Source of the DNA: Cynocephalus volans
Taxonomy: Eukaryota > Chordata > Mammalia > Dermoptera > Cynocephalidae
Direction: 5' to 3'
DNA length: 64,000 nt
Assembly (NCBI RefSeq): GCF_027409185.1
Contig: NC_084463.1
Coordinates: forward strand, 157,643,869-157,707,868
In this document: in pieces, positions 23,966 through 35,544 of the stretch
Layout: the number at the start of each line of letters is the position of its first letter
How positions within the stretch are numbered: the stretch's first letter is position 1
Position numbers and translations under genes: made by a program
The notes under the pieces: model-generated
Told to the model about the DNA's origin: nothing
Databases searched by the model: none
Seen by the model: only the letters and a program-made list of their open reading frames with translations

Positions 23966-24062
23966 TTTCCCATTCTCTCAGTTGGTTAGAGCACAGTCTT
24001 GCAACAACTTCAAGGGTGAGGATCCCCAAGCTAGCTAGCCACCAAAACAAAACAAAACAAAA
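23966..24062 (+). mobile_element. tRNA-derived SINE, tRNA-Ile-like type, 5' truncated
   Basis: tctcagttggttagagcaca matches the D-arm region of an isoleucine tRNA, followed by a decayed B-box (gggtgaggatcccc), gctagccacc and an (AAAAC)n tail. This is the other SINE type expected in colugos. Confidence 0.65.
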
Positions 24063-25244
24063 GTTTAATTTTTCAATGTGCTATATGTGCAAAGTGTGGG
24101 GGAAAAATGGTTTAAAATAGGTTGCAATGACAAACACTCATTCCCTGTCTCTTCCCATCCACACGATATTGCCCCATATCACCCTCAACTTATTTCAGAG
24201 TTTCTCCTGGTATTTAGCTTCATGGGTCTAAATAATTTTGAGTACAGGTCTCTGGTCAGCATCACTTTCAGACGTCTCTTACTCCTATGTTAAATCCTTT
24301 GCTTTGAACCTCAGGTCTTTCTCTTTCCCCTTTTACTCCATCCTTAGTAGAGAATATCTTCCAATACCTTTCTGAGAAAAGCATGCTTGAAGCTAAAATA
24401 TGAGGGAGTTTGCATGTCTGAATATACCTCTATCTTCATGCTTGAGTGACAGTTGGCTGATTGTAGAACTCTATCTCTATAGAATTAGAGGGTGAAAATC
24501 CTACCAATTTTCAGCATTACAGCTTTGCATTCAAGCTGCTTGTGTTGATGCTATTTTTATTCCTCATCCTTGGATATGATCTAGTGTTCCTTTTAGAAGA
24601 AAGTTCTTTAAGAAGATGTTCCAAATTTTCACCATGATGTTTTTGTATGGGGAATGAGTGGGTCTTATCAATATCTAATCCTTCATTTTGGAGATGTTCT
24701 TGTGTAATTTGGGGTGTTTTTGTACTCACCATATAATTGCTTTCTCATTCAGAATTCTGTAGTTGGACATCATGAATTAATCTTTTCGAACTCTTCTCTT
24801 TACTTCTATAGTTTTCATTCCTTTAACTTTTCCTCTATGCGTACACTATTTTTTTGTCCATTACTTTATTTTTGTCTTCAACTTCTTAACTAATTTTTCC
24901 ACCTATCATGCTTTTATTTTTCTGGACTTCTTTGTTGTCTTTTGAATAATTTTTAAGACATCAAAAAGGAGAGATATCTCAGTAACATAGATTTTCTGAG
25001 ATCCATGAAAGTGTCCCATGGGAGAGAGCATCTGCAAAGCCCACAGAGCCTGGAACAGCCACTGAAGAGTTTTGTCAATTAAAATCACTCTTATAACCTT
25101 CTTTTTTGTTTGTTTGTTTGTTTTCTATCCTCCATGACTAGTTACCATATGGAGAATCAGTGGAAGCATCAGGAGAGAAAGAAAAGAAAAACCTTATTTT
25201 AAGTCAATGTGAAGTTGTGATTATTAAACAGAGCTGCATGTTCT

Positions 25245-27087
25245 TTTTATTTGTTTTATTTATTTATTTATTTTTACATTCTATGATGTTCTTGCATAGC
25301 AGTTGGGAGAGGGAGTAGAGGGGTAAGGAGAGGAAATGTGATGGACAAAGGAGGAAGGAGGAGGGGTGAGATTGAGGCCTGTGGCACCCCCCTCATTCCC
25401 ACAGGGAAGACAAGGGGGCTTCGAGCAGTGGCTTGGTCATTGCCAACTTAGGTGAAAATGTCAGGGGGTGTGGCAAAAGCCCTCACCCCCCACCAACCCA
25501 GCTCAGGAACTATACCCCTTCTTGCTGTGGCTTGGTGGTCATGGCTGGGCTGATTACATGTGTCAGGGGAGCAAGGCCAAGGCCCTTGGTCCCCCACCAC
25601 CCTGGCTCAGGAGAGCCTGGGGTGCTTCCTGTGGCAGCTGAGTGGTTGTTGCCAGGCTGGTTGCTCATGTCAGGCAGGAGGCCTGAGTCCTCCTACCACC
25701 CCAGCTTGGGAGAGCCCAGGGTGCTTCCTGAAGCAGCTCAGTGGTCATCACTGGGCTGGTTGCTCATGTTGGGGGGATGTGACTGAGGCCTAAGGCCCCC
25801 TACCACCCCAGTTTGAAAGAGGCCAGGGTGCGTCCTGCAGCTGCTTGGAGGTCGTCACTGGTCTGGCTGTGGCGGCGGCATGGACAGGCCCTCAGACACC
25901 CACCGCCACTCAGCCCCCACCACCACAGCTCAGAGGAGCCTGCGGCACTTCCTGCAGTGGTTCGGTGGTCATCGCTGGGCTGGTTGTTCATGCTGGGGGG
26001 GCATGGCCAAGGCCCCCACCCTCGGGAGTGGTTGTGTGTGTTGGAGGGCAGGGCTGAGGCCCCTGGCCCTCCCCGCTTTCTGTCCTGGTAGCTCAGGGGA
26101 CTTCTGGTCCTTCTAGGTGTTATAGGTGTTCCTTGGTGAAATGAGACCTTTACTACTTCATATGAAACTTTGTCTCTGGTTGTGCGTACTTTGTTTTTTC
26201 TTTCAGTTCTGTGTTGGATTATTTGCTCTTCCTACCACTTAAACTCTGCATTGGAACTAATTTGTTGTCCTTTGCTTACTTCTAAAATGGGGGGACTTCC
26301 TGTGGGGTACTTGAGCTCTGTGGTTGGGCTAAGTTGCTGCTTTGCTGCTGATTCCCTAGGGAAGGCTTTTTGTGCAGCTCAGGTTTTAATGGTTGACTTT
26401 ATAGGTACTTCAGGGTCTAGTGAAATCCGATGCACCTGGGTTGTGTAGAAACACTGGTCTGGGCCTGAGTCTTTTCATCAAACTGCACCCCATGCAATTC
26501 TATATTCTTGGCTAGTCTCCTCTGAGTGGTCCTATGCTGATTGGAAGGCACACCAGCTGTCCTTGCTGCACCCCAGTGTTCCCCCAGTAGGTCCATCTCC
26601 CCCACTACCCATGCTCCAAACACTTCCCATGGGACAGGCCATCCTTCGGTCCCTTGTGATGACTCAGCAGCCTCTGAGTGGCTCCTTTTTTCAGTGGTTG
26701 TGGCGCCTCAGTCCTATGTTGGTCCACAGGAACCCTATTAGTAGTCTTGCTAGCCTGGGAGCCACTGACTTCCTCTTCTCCCCTGCTGCTCCAAGCAACT
26801 TCATCTGAAGGGCACCACTGTGGCTTTTGCCAGCCCCTACTCTGTTGCTCAGCAGCTCCAGCCTGGAAGTGGCAGGGATTCAAAATGGTTGGAGCAGTTT
26901 TTTCTTTTTCTCTCATAATGGCTTCTCTCACCTTCATGCACTCTGTAGGTCTCTCCTCCTCTTCCACTGAGCTCTAGTGGCCCCAGCTTGGCTGTTGTTG
27001 TTTTTTAATGGTTTTAAATTGGTTGACTCGTGGGAAAGAGTGATGCTGGGGACTGTCTATTTCACTCTCTTGACCAAGAAGTCAGTC
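25245..27087 (-). mobile_element. Composite SVA-like retroelement (L1 5'UTR + VNTR + A-rich tail)
   Basis: On the minus strand, about 980 bases homologous to L1 5'UTR (27087 to about 26105; compare the L1 5' end at 56170-57055) lead into about six GC-rich monomers (about 26100-25420). A pyrimidine-rich stretch and an (AAAT)n-type A-rich tail end at 25245. The near-identical 16-mers cagagctgcatgttct (25229-25244) and cagagctgcttattct (27088-27103) flank it, the mark of L1-driven insertion as one unit. It is absent from the other array copies. No coding capacity. I do not recognise it as a named family; a deleted L1 with internal 5'UTR repeats is the alternative. Confidence 0.6.
25420..26100 (-). 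repeat. GC-rich tandem repeat, about six ~105-bp monomers
   Basis: The motif ggtggtcatcgctgggctgg or close variants recurs near 25434, 25530, 25638, 25739, 25846 and 25964, followed each time by a ccccaccacc-type block and a tgcttcctg-type block. Spacing is 96-118 bases. It is the GC-rich core of the composite element. Confidence 0.75.
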
Positions 27088-27119
27088 CAGAGCTGCTTAT
27101 TCTAATCTCCCTATTTGCA

Positions 27120-27870
27120 TATGGAGGCAGATTGTGTAGGAAAAAGAAAGCCATTTAACAAACATTTCTCAAAGGAATACATACAGATGTCCAAAATGCA
27201 CATGAATAAATGCTCAACATCACTGATCATCAGAGAAATGCAAATTAAAACCACAATGAGATATCATCTCACCCCACTTAGAATGGCTATTATTAACAAG
27301 ACAGAAAATAATAAAGGTTGGCAAGGATGTGAAGAAGACCTCTCCTGCACTGTTGGTGGGAATGTAAATTGATACAGCCATTGTGGAAAACAATATGAAT
27401 TTCCCTGAGAAATCTAACAGTAAAACTACTCTATGACCCAGCAATCCCACTATTGGATATATTCACAAAGGAAATGAAGTCAACATATCAAAGAGACATC
27501 TGCACTCCCACGCTCATGGAAATGCTATTCACAAGATGCAAGAGATGGAATCAGTCTAAATGCCCATCAATGAATGAATGAATTAAAAACTGTGGGATGT
27601 ATACAGAATGAAGTGCAATACAGCTATAAAATAAAAGCATCCTGTCATTTGGAGCAACACAGATGGAACTGGAGACCATCATGTTAAGTGAAGTAAGCCA
27701 GGCACAGAAAGACAAATACCCCATGATCCTACTCACATGTGGAATCTAAATTTTTTTAAATGGCCCTCATAGGAGTAGTGAGTAGAATAATGGTTACTAG
27801 TGGTGGAGGGTGGCAATGAAAATGGAAAAAGTGGTGGATTAACAGGTGCAAACTTTGGCTGTCTACCCTA
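27120..27870 (+). mobile_element. Old L1 3' end, array copy 3
   Basis: Same insertion as 17321-18146, with ORF2 C-terminal sequence in pieces ([18 protein letters not shown] readable in the frame 27115-27372). It stops at a short A/T-rich tail near 27750 and continues as 3'UTR. Confidence 0.75.
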
Positions 27871-28896
27871 AGTAGGAAAGAAATTAGGGGTCCTGTGTTA
27901 GAGCAACAGTCAAGGGATTGGCAACAAGAGCTGAAGAAAAGAAAACGAGCACAAGTAAATCTTTTGTACTCGCTAAAAGGTCAATGTATTTTCACTTTCA
28001 AACAGAGGTTGTTACATATTGTTGACATCTTCAGCACAAAAGAAATGGAGAATGTGAATCATGGAGAGAGCTGACAGCTGGAGGTATCTTGTCTTCAGAG
28101 GTGTCAACAGTGCTGGGAGAGGATGTCCAATGGGGATTGTCCATTGGACAACAGTGCTGGGAGAGGATGTCCAATACAGGTCTCGCTCCTGTTTGCAGTT
28201 CTACCACCTGCTACTCCTGTGTCTTCAGCCTGTCAAGTCTCACTTGGTCCTTCCTTACATTCTTCAACAGTAGCTCCTGAAGAAATCACAGAGAGCATGA
28301 ACCTACTGTGATTATTTTTATAAAAGTAAAAGCAATGGATGAATGACCTGGAATCTCCAGCTTTGGAGAGCTAAAGAAATATCCACACGGGTCTCAAGGT
28401 GACTGTTTTGCAGATGCGTGCAGGTCTCTAAGTCTGATGTGAAAGGCTTGACTTCTACTTCCTGCTTCCACAATTCACTAGAAGTTTGCTGCTGCAGGAG
28501 TGGGATGAGGAAATGTGGACTGCATGGGCTGAACTAGCAGAGATACTGATATGTTTATCCTGGATTGGGGCTTTTGAAAGTTTCCAGTTGACTCCAAACA
28601 GGGGACCACTAGGTAGGGCATTTCTCATCCCCACCTTAAGTGGTGGTAACACTCTCTACCTTCTTGGGATCTAGGGAGGAATATGAGGCAACACATGGAA
28701 ACCTTCCAGCATAATGCCCAGCACATGGGGGTTCTTGACAAATGGAAACTGTTAGTAGTGTTAAACATAATAGAAATGATAGCTAATGTTCCTTGAGTAC
28801 TTTATACTGTCAATTAATATAATTTTATCTCATATTAACCCTATGATTTTCATACTATGTCACAGACATGTAAAGTGATGAAAACAAAGAGATGTG

Positions 28897-28899
28897 TAT

Positions 28900-28931
<32 letters not shown>
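28897..28931 (+). repeat. (TG)n microsatellite, array copy 3
   Basis: About 15 TG units. The same position in copies 2 (19270-19294) and 4 (35032-35056) holds only short interrupted TG runs, so the expansion is specific to copy 3. Confidence 0.85.
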
Positions 28932-28934
<3 letters not shown>

Positions 28935-30274
28935 GGCATTTATTTTAGGGAATGTGTGTCAGAGAGAGATTCACAGAGTAGACGTGAAATGAAGCTACAC
29001 ATGAGGTTGTCAGCTGACATAGGCAAGAGAGGACAGACAGGCAAAGGGTGCAAGTGTGTGAACCCAACGTGACACATAAACGAACGGTATAAAAACAGTT
29101 CTAGTTTTTATGCCATTTATTTATACCATTTTTATACCACATGAGCAGGGACATGAGGTTAGGGCGGTACGCAGGACTGTGGTCTTGGAAGTCTTTCTGC
29201 ACAATGCTACGGGGGAGGGGCAGGGCCCTCCAGTAGTGGCTTTCCTTGGGGTGTCAGGATGTTGCAAGAACTCTGAATATCCTCTTGTTTACTAAACCTC
29301 ACATGTAGAAAGAAGACGTCATATGATTCACACATTTAGAGACTGTTTTCAAATGAACATATTTTCTTATGTGAATATAAATACAAATTAATTTCAGTGC
29401 ACTGTTAAACTCAGAAGTATTGGTATCTTCTATTTTTTTCAATCAAGACATTATATAATAAAATCAGCTCTCTGCTGTCATCTCCAGGACCCTGAACCCA
29501 TTGCCCACCCCTCTCTATCCCTGCACCTTGAAGACACAAGTGTGATCGTGTCTTTATATAACAGCCATATCCTAGGTGCTCAATTAACTACTCTGTAATG
29601 GGTTTTCAAGAGCAGATATGACTTTTTCCCACAAAGACTATACTGATTGTATTACAAGTTTTATTCTCAGACTGATTTAGAAACACAAGCTAATTGAAAA
29701 TTCAAGTTTTAGTAAAAACAGACATCAGACTTAAGACTAAAATCAGACATCAGCATGACATCCTGGGTGATAGCACCACCATTTCTACTTTCCTGGATGA
29801 GGACCTTGGGGTCAGGAAGGAGGCAGGAGAAGAGGAGGTAGTTAGGGATCTTGCTACCCAAGGCCTGGGCCACCTCAGTGACCTTTATACCTGGGGGTGA
29901 CTGATGCTATGATATGATCTAACCAGGATCTGTGTAATGAGTTGGGACCAGGAGCCGGTATTGGGAAGTAGAACCACAGCCAGGTGTCAGCCCCTGGGTA
30001 ATTTTACTTGGCTCCTTCACCCAAACCCTGAAAGTACACAACTTGCCATTTCCCTAAAATATGTGTGGTTAAAAATGTTAATGCCTGAGCACATGTGACA
30101 TTTGACTTGGTTCATTATGTATCTACACTGTATCACTGCCAGTGAGTCAGCAATTTTCCCTCCACTTCAATGCCATCATTTTTCCTGTAACTGTAGTCAA
30201 CCCACAGTGGACAGCATCTGACCATAGGGGTAATACAAGAGGTATATGGGGAGCTTACATAAAGTATTCCCACT

Positions 30275-30525
30275 GGGAGAGCAGTGGTTCTCAGTAGAGG
30301 CAATTTTGCTCTTCCTCCAAAACTTGGGGAATATTTGCCAATGTCTGGAGCTCATTTTGGTTGTCTCAGCTGGATGGGGATGGGTGCGCTATTGGTATCA
30401 CGTGGCAGAGGTGAGGAATTAAACATGCTAATGAATCCTCATAAACATCCTGCAATGGTTAGACAGCTCCCTAGACAAAGAAATATTCAACCTCAAAATG
30501 AAGAGTGCCACCGTGGAGAGGACAT
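30275..30525 (+). repeat. MER5A-like DNA transposon, array copy 3
   Basis: Starts gagcagtggttctcagtaga and includes gccaatgtctggagctc and catcctgcaatggttagaca. Best preserved of the four array copies. Confidence 0.75.
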
Positions 30526-31304
30526 GTTTATGGAAATATCCAAAAGTACGTGACCTTGTACTGAATCATCGGCAGTGCTAGCTGGCCTCGCACCTTGTGC
30601 ACAGTGAATGCAACCTCATGTATGACACGATCCCTGCAGGTGGGTGGGCATCTTTGCCCTCCTATGGGCCAGACTCAGTCTCACCTCCACGCCCTGGCCC
30701 AGGAAGCTTTGCCCACCAGGAGGGCCTTACTTCCACCTTTCTGCCATCCTCATCCTCTGGGTCCTTATGACCCTACTCAACCATCACCCCCCGTACAAAG
30801 GCTCCCTTCCTGGAGAATCCACAGCTCAGAAGGACTTGATTTGAATTTCCAGAGGACTTTAATTTGTCCATAGAAATATTCTTAGTGATTCATCTCATAT
30901 TGTTCCTCACTCCTCTGTCTCGTGTCTTGTCATTCAACATGTAATTAATTCCTCAGAGAAATGTGTTATTTCCCTCAAGAAAGTATTTCAAACTCCTCCT
31001 AGCTACTTGGTGGTTTTCAAACTGACCTGAGATAATTTACAGCATCTTAACTGCTTTCCAGTAAATTATCACCCCTCCCACTTTTTCCCACAATTTCTTC
31101 TATATCTCCTTCCAACATCTCTTTCTTCAAAACCTTAATTTTTAATGTGATACAGGTACAGTGTGTGAAATAGAAAATGGTATAGAATGGGTTGCAATGA
31201 GAAGCACTCATTCCCACCTCTTCCCATCCACACGATAGTGCCACATGTCACCTCCAACTTCTGTCATAGTTTCTCTTGGTATTTAGCTTCATGGGTCTAA
31301 ATAG

Positions 31305-33420
31305 TTTTTTTTTAATTTTTAATTTATCAATATACAATGTAGTTGATTTTTGTGTCCCTTTACAGACAGATTACTCCCTCGCCCATCCCCACCCATCACC
31401 ATCACATCTATACACTTGTCTTAACATGTTCAAGGAATTGTGATTGTGTCTTCTTCTCTGCCACCCCCTCCCCCGTTTGTTTGTATATTTATTTATTTAT
31501 TTGTAGCTCCCACAAATAAGTGAGAACATGTGGTATTTCTATTTCTGTGCCTTACTTCACTTAATATAATTTTTTCTAAGCGCATCCATGTTGCTGTGAT
31601 TGTTAGTATTTCATTCTTTTTTATAGCAGAGTAGAATTCCATTGTGTAGATGTACCACATTTTCCGTATCCACTCATCTGATGATGGACATTTGGGCTGG
31701 TTCCAACTCTTGACTGTTGTAAATAATGCTGCAATAAACATTGGAGTACAGGTATTCTTTTGACATGATGATTTCCATTCCTCTGGGTATATTCCCAGCA
31801 GTGGGACAGCAGAGTCATACGGTAGATCTATCTGTAAGTGTTTGAGGAACCTCCAAACCATTTTCCATAAAGGCTGCACCATTTTGCAATCCCACCAAAA
31901 GCATAGGAGAGTTCCTTTTTCTCCACAACCTCACCAGCACTTATCATTCCCAGTCTTTTGGATATTCTCATTCTTTTGGATATCATTCTCACTACTAACT
32001 GTAGTGAGATGGTATCTCAGTGTGGTTCTGATTTGCATTTCCTGAATGCTGAGTGATGTTGAGAATTTTTTCATGTGTCTGTTGACCATTCATATATCTT
32101 CCTTTGAGAAATGCCTATTCAGTTCCTTTGCTCATTTTTTAATTTGGTTACTTGTATTTTTGCTGTAAAGTTTTTTCGATTCTTTGTATATTCTGGATAT
32201 TAATCCTTTGTCAGATGTATATTTTGCAAATATTTTCTCCCATTCTGTTGGTTGTCCTTTAACTCTGTTAATTATTTCTTTTGCTGTGCAGAAGCTTTTT
32301 AGTTTGACATAGTCCCATTTGTTTATTTTTCCTTTGGTTGCCTGTGCTTCTGGGGTCGTATTCATGAAACCTGTACCCAATACTACTTCCTGGAGTGTTT
32401 CTCCTATGTTTTCAGGATGTATATTTAATTCTTTAATTCATTTTGAGTTTATCTTGGTATGTGGTAAGAGGTATGAGTCTAGTTTCATTCTCCTGCATAT
32501 GGATATCAAATTTTCCCAGACCCATTTGCTGAAGAGGCAGTCTCTTCCCCAGTGTGTTGATTCAGTGCTTTTGACAAAGATCAGATGGCTGTAGGTGTAT
32601 GGATTTATTTCTGGATTCTCTATTCTATTCCATTGATCCATGTGTCTGTTTTTATGCCAGTACCATGCTGTTTTGGTTATTATAGCTTTGTAGTATAGTT
32701 TAAAGTCAGGCAGTGTTATGCCTCTAGCTTTATTTTTTACTCATAATTGCTTTGGCTATTAGTGGTCTTTTGTTATTCCATATAAATGTTAGGATAGCTT
32801 TTTCCATTTCAGAGAAATATGTCACTGGAATTTTGATGGGGATTGCATTGAATCTGTAGATCACTTTGGGTAGTATGGATATTTTCACAATGTTAATTCT
32901 TCCAATCGAAGAGCATGGGCTATCTTTCCATCTTCATGTGTCCTCTTTAATTTCTCTCAGCAGTGGTTTGTAGTTCTCTTCGTACAAATTTTTCACATCC
33001 TTGGTTAACTTTATTCCTAAGTATTTTATCTTTTTGGTGGCTATTGTAAATGGGCAAGCTTTCTTGATTTCTTTTTCTGCATGTTCACTGTTGGAGTATA
33101 AAAATAGTACTGATTTTTGTGTGCTGATTTTGTATCCTGCAACTTTGCTGAAATCATTTATCACCTCTAAGAGTTTTTTTGTAAAGGCTTTAGGCTGTTC
33201 AATATATAGGATCATGTCATCTGCAAACAGGGACAGTTTGACTTCATCTTTTCCAATCTGGATGCCCTTTATTTCCTTCTCTTCCCTGATTGCTCTGGCT
33301 AGTACTTCCAACACTATGTTGAATAGGAGTGGTGAGAGTGGGCATCCTTGTCTAGTTCCTGTTCTTAAAGGAAAAGCTTTCAGCTTTTCCCCATTCAGGA
33401 TGATATTGGTAGTGGGTTTA
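31305..33420 (-). mobile_element. 5'-truncated L1 in array copy 4
   Basis: The reversed 3'UTR starts with a T-rich run at 31305. ORF2 sequence reads to the reverse transcriptase domain. The frame 32934-33485 holds a good RT segment with [14 protein letters not shown] and the catalytic FADD, then joins non-L1-continuous sequence at 33421. It has stops and frameshifts toward the 3' end. No target duplication is visible, and the host unit lacks about 1.4 kb at the join. Confidence 0.85.
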
Positions 33421-33915
33421 TCATATAAACATACAAACATATAAACATATCCCATGTTCTTTGCAACACTGTTCACAAGAGGCAAGAGATGGAATCAATC
33501 TAAATGCCCAACAATGAATGAATGGATTAAAAATCCGTGGTACATATACAAAATGAAGTACTTTGCAGCTTAAAATAAAAGCAATCCTGTCATTTGGAGC
33601 AACGCAGATAGAACTGGAGATCATCCTGTTAAGTGAAGTAAGCCAGGCACAGAAAGACAAACGCTCCATGATCGCACTCGTATGTGCAATTCTAAAAAAA
33701 AAAAAAAATGGTCCTCATAAGAGTAGTGAGTAGAATAATGGTTAAAGGGTCCCAGGGGAGAAGAGGTGGTGGATTATCAGGTACAAATTTTTGCTACCTA
33801 CCTAAGTTAATCATTATACAGTGTGTGTTTGTGTATATATGTAATGTGTGTATGTATTGAAACAACACACTGTAGCCCACAAATATATACAAAGGTATGC
33901 TAAAATTTTTAAAAA
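33421..33915 (+). mobile_element. Old L1 3' end, array copy 4 (left half lost)
   Basis: Matches the second half of 17321-18146, ending in the A tract at 33693-33706 and 3'UTR text. Its left half was removed with the L1 insertion at 31305-33420. Confidence 0.7.
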
Positions 33916-35224
33916 AAGATAAAGGAGAACCATTGAAGGTTTGTTTAAGTAAGCACATGACTAAATCGTAGCTTTCCTTTCAGAGTATTGACCTTTTCCT
34001 CGAGTAAAAGTAGATGGTAGAAAGAAGTGGATTGAGGAAGAGAGTCTAGGCAGAGATTAGCAAATCTTGTCCAGGAAAGAAATTAGGGGCCCCGCATTAG
34101 AGCAGCAGTCAAGGGACTGGGACCAACGGTTGAAGTAAAGAAAACAAACACAAGTAAACCCTTTCTACTCATTAAAAGGTCAATGTATTTTCACTTTCAA
34201 ACAGAGCTTGTTACATGTTGCTGATCTCTCCAGCACAAAAGAACCAGAGGAGGTGAATCATGGAGAGAGCTGACAGCTGGAGGTGTCTTGTCTTGGGAGG
34301 TGTCAACAGTGCTGGGAGAGGACGTCCGATGGGGGTGAAAATACAGGTCTCACTCCCATTTACAGTTCCCACCTGCTGCCACCCCAGTGCCCCCAGCCTG
34401 TCAAGTCTCACCTGGTCCCACCTCACATTCTTCAACAGTAGCTCCTGAAGAAATCGCAGAGAGCGGGAACCCACTGTGATTATTTTTACAACAGTAAAAT
34501 CAATGAATGGGCTACAAACTCCAGCTTTGGAGAGCTAGAGATGTATCCAGAAATGTCAAAAGGTGGCAATTTTGCGATGCGTGCAGGTCTCTAAGTCTGA
34601 TGTGAAAGGCATGACTTCTACTTCCTGCTTCCGTAATTCACTAGAAGTTTGCTGCTGCAGGAGTGGGGATGAGGAAATGTGGACGGCATGGGCTGAACTA
34701 GCAGAGATACTGATATGTTTATCCTGGATTGGGGCTTTTGAGAGTTTCCAAGCTGACTCCAAAACAGGGGACCACTAGATAAGACATTTCTCATCCCCAC
34801 CTTAAGTGGTGGTGACACTCCCTCTGTTCCTGGGTTCTGGAAAGGAATACATGAAGCAGCATGTGGAAACTTTCAGCATATTGCCCAGCACATAAACATA
34901 ATAGAAATGATTATTCGTGTTTCTTGAGTATTTTATATTATTAATTTTTTAAATTTAATCTCACATCAACTCTGTAACTTACAAGGTATGTCACAGACAG
35001 GTAAATTAATTGAAACAAAGAGATGTATAGGGGTGTGTGTGTGTATGAGTGTGTGTAAAAGCATTTATATTAAGGAGTGGGTGTCAGAGAGAGATTCACA
35101 GAGAAGACATGTGAAATGAAGCTACAGGTGAGGTTGTCAGCTGATGTAGACAAGGAAGGATAGATAGGCAAATGGTGCAAGGGTATGACACAATGTGACA
35201 CATAAACGAATGGTCTATCTGTGA

Positions 35225-35288
35225 TTTGGAGCAATGCAGATAGAACTGGAGATCATCCTGTTAAGTGAAGTAAGCCAGGCACAGAAAG
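35225..35288 (+). repeat. 64-bp templated insertion copied from an L1 remnant
   Basis: This segment equals 33593-33656 except for one C/T change at a CpG. Copies 2 and 3 lack it at this position. The right junction shares agaaag between donor and target, a microhomology. Confidence 0.8.
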
Positions 35289-35544
35289 TTCTGGCTAAGC
35301 AGAGATTCTCGGTGTTAGCAGGGACATGAGGTTAGGGTGGTACACAGGAACAGGGTCTTGGAAGCTGTTCTGCACAATGCCAAGGGGTTGGGGGTCAGGA
35401 TCCTCTAGCACTGGTTTTCATCTGGGTTCTCAGAGTATTGCAAGAACTCCATAAATCCTTGTGTCTGTCAAACACCACATGTAGACTGAAGTTGTAATGT
35501 GATTCACATATTCAGGGAACATTTTCAAGTGAGCACATTTTCTT

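Larger units (their letters stand above)
24063..31130. repeat. Tandem array copy 3 (full unit plus composite insertion)
   Basis: First part 24063-25230, composite retroelement 25245-27087, shared L1 tail 27120-27870, middle part 27870-29340 and last part 29340-31130. The order matches copy 2. Overall similarity to copy 2 looks like about 85-90% by eye. Confidence 0.8.

Noticed and set aside
25433-26116. Overlapping plus-strand frames with repeated VAG/GCSC motifs
   Set aside because: Translations of the GC-rich tandem monomers in several frames; no start or splice context for a gene.
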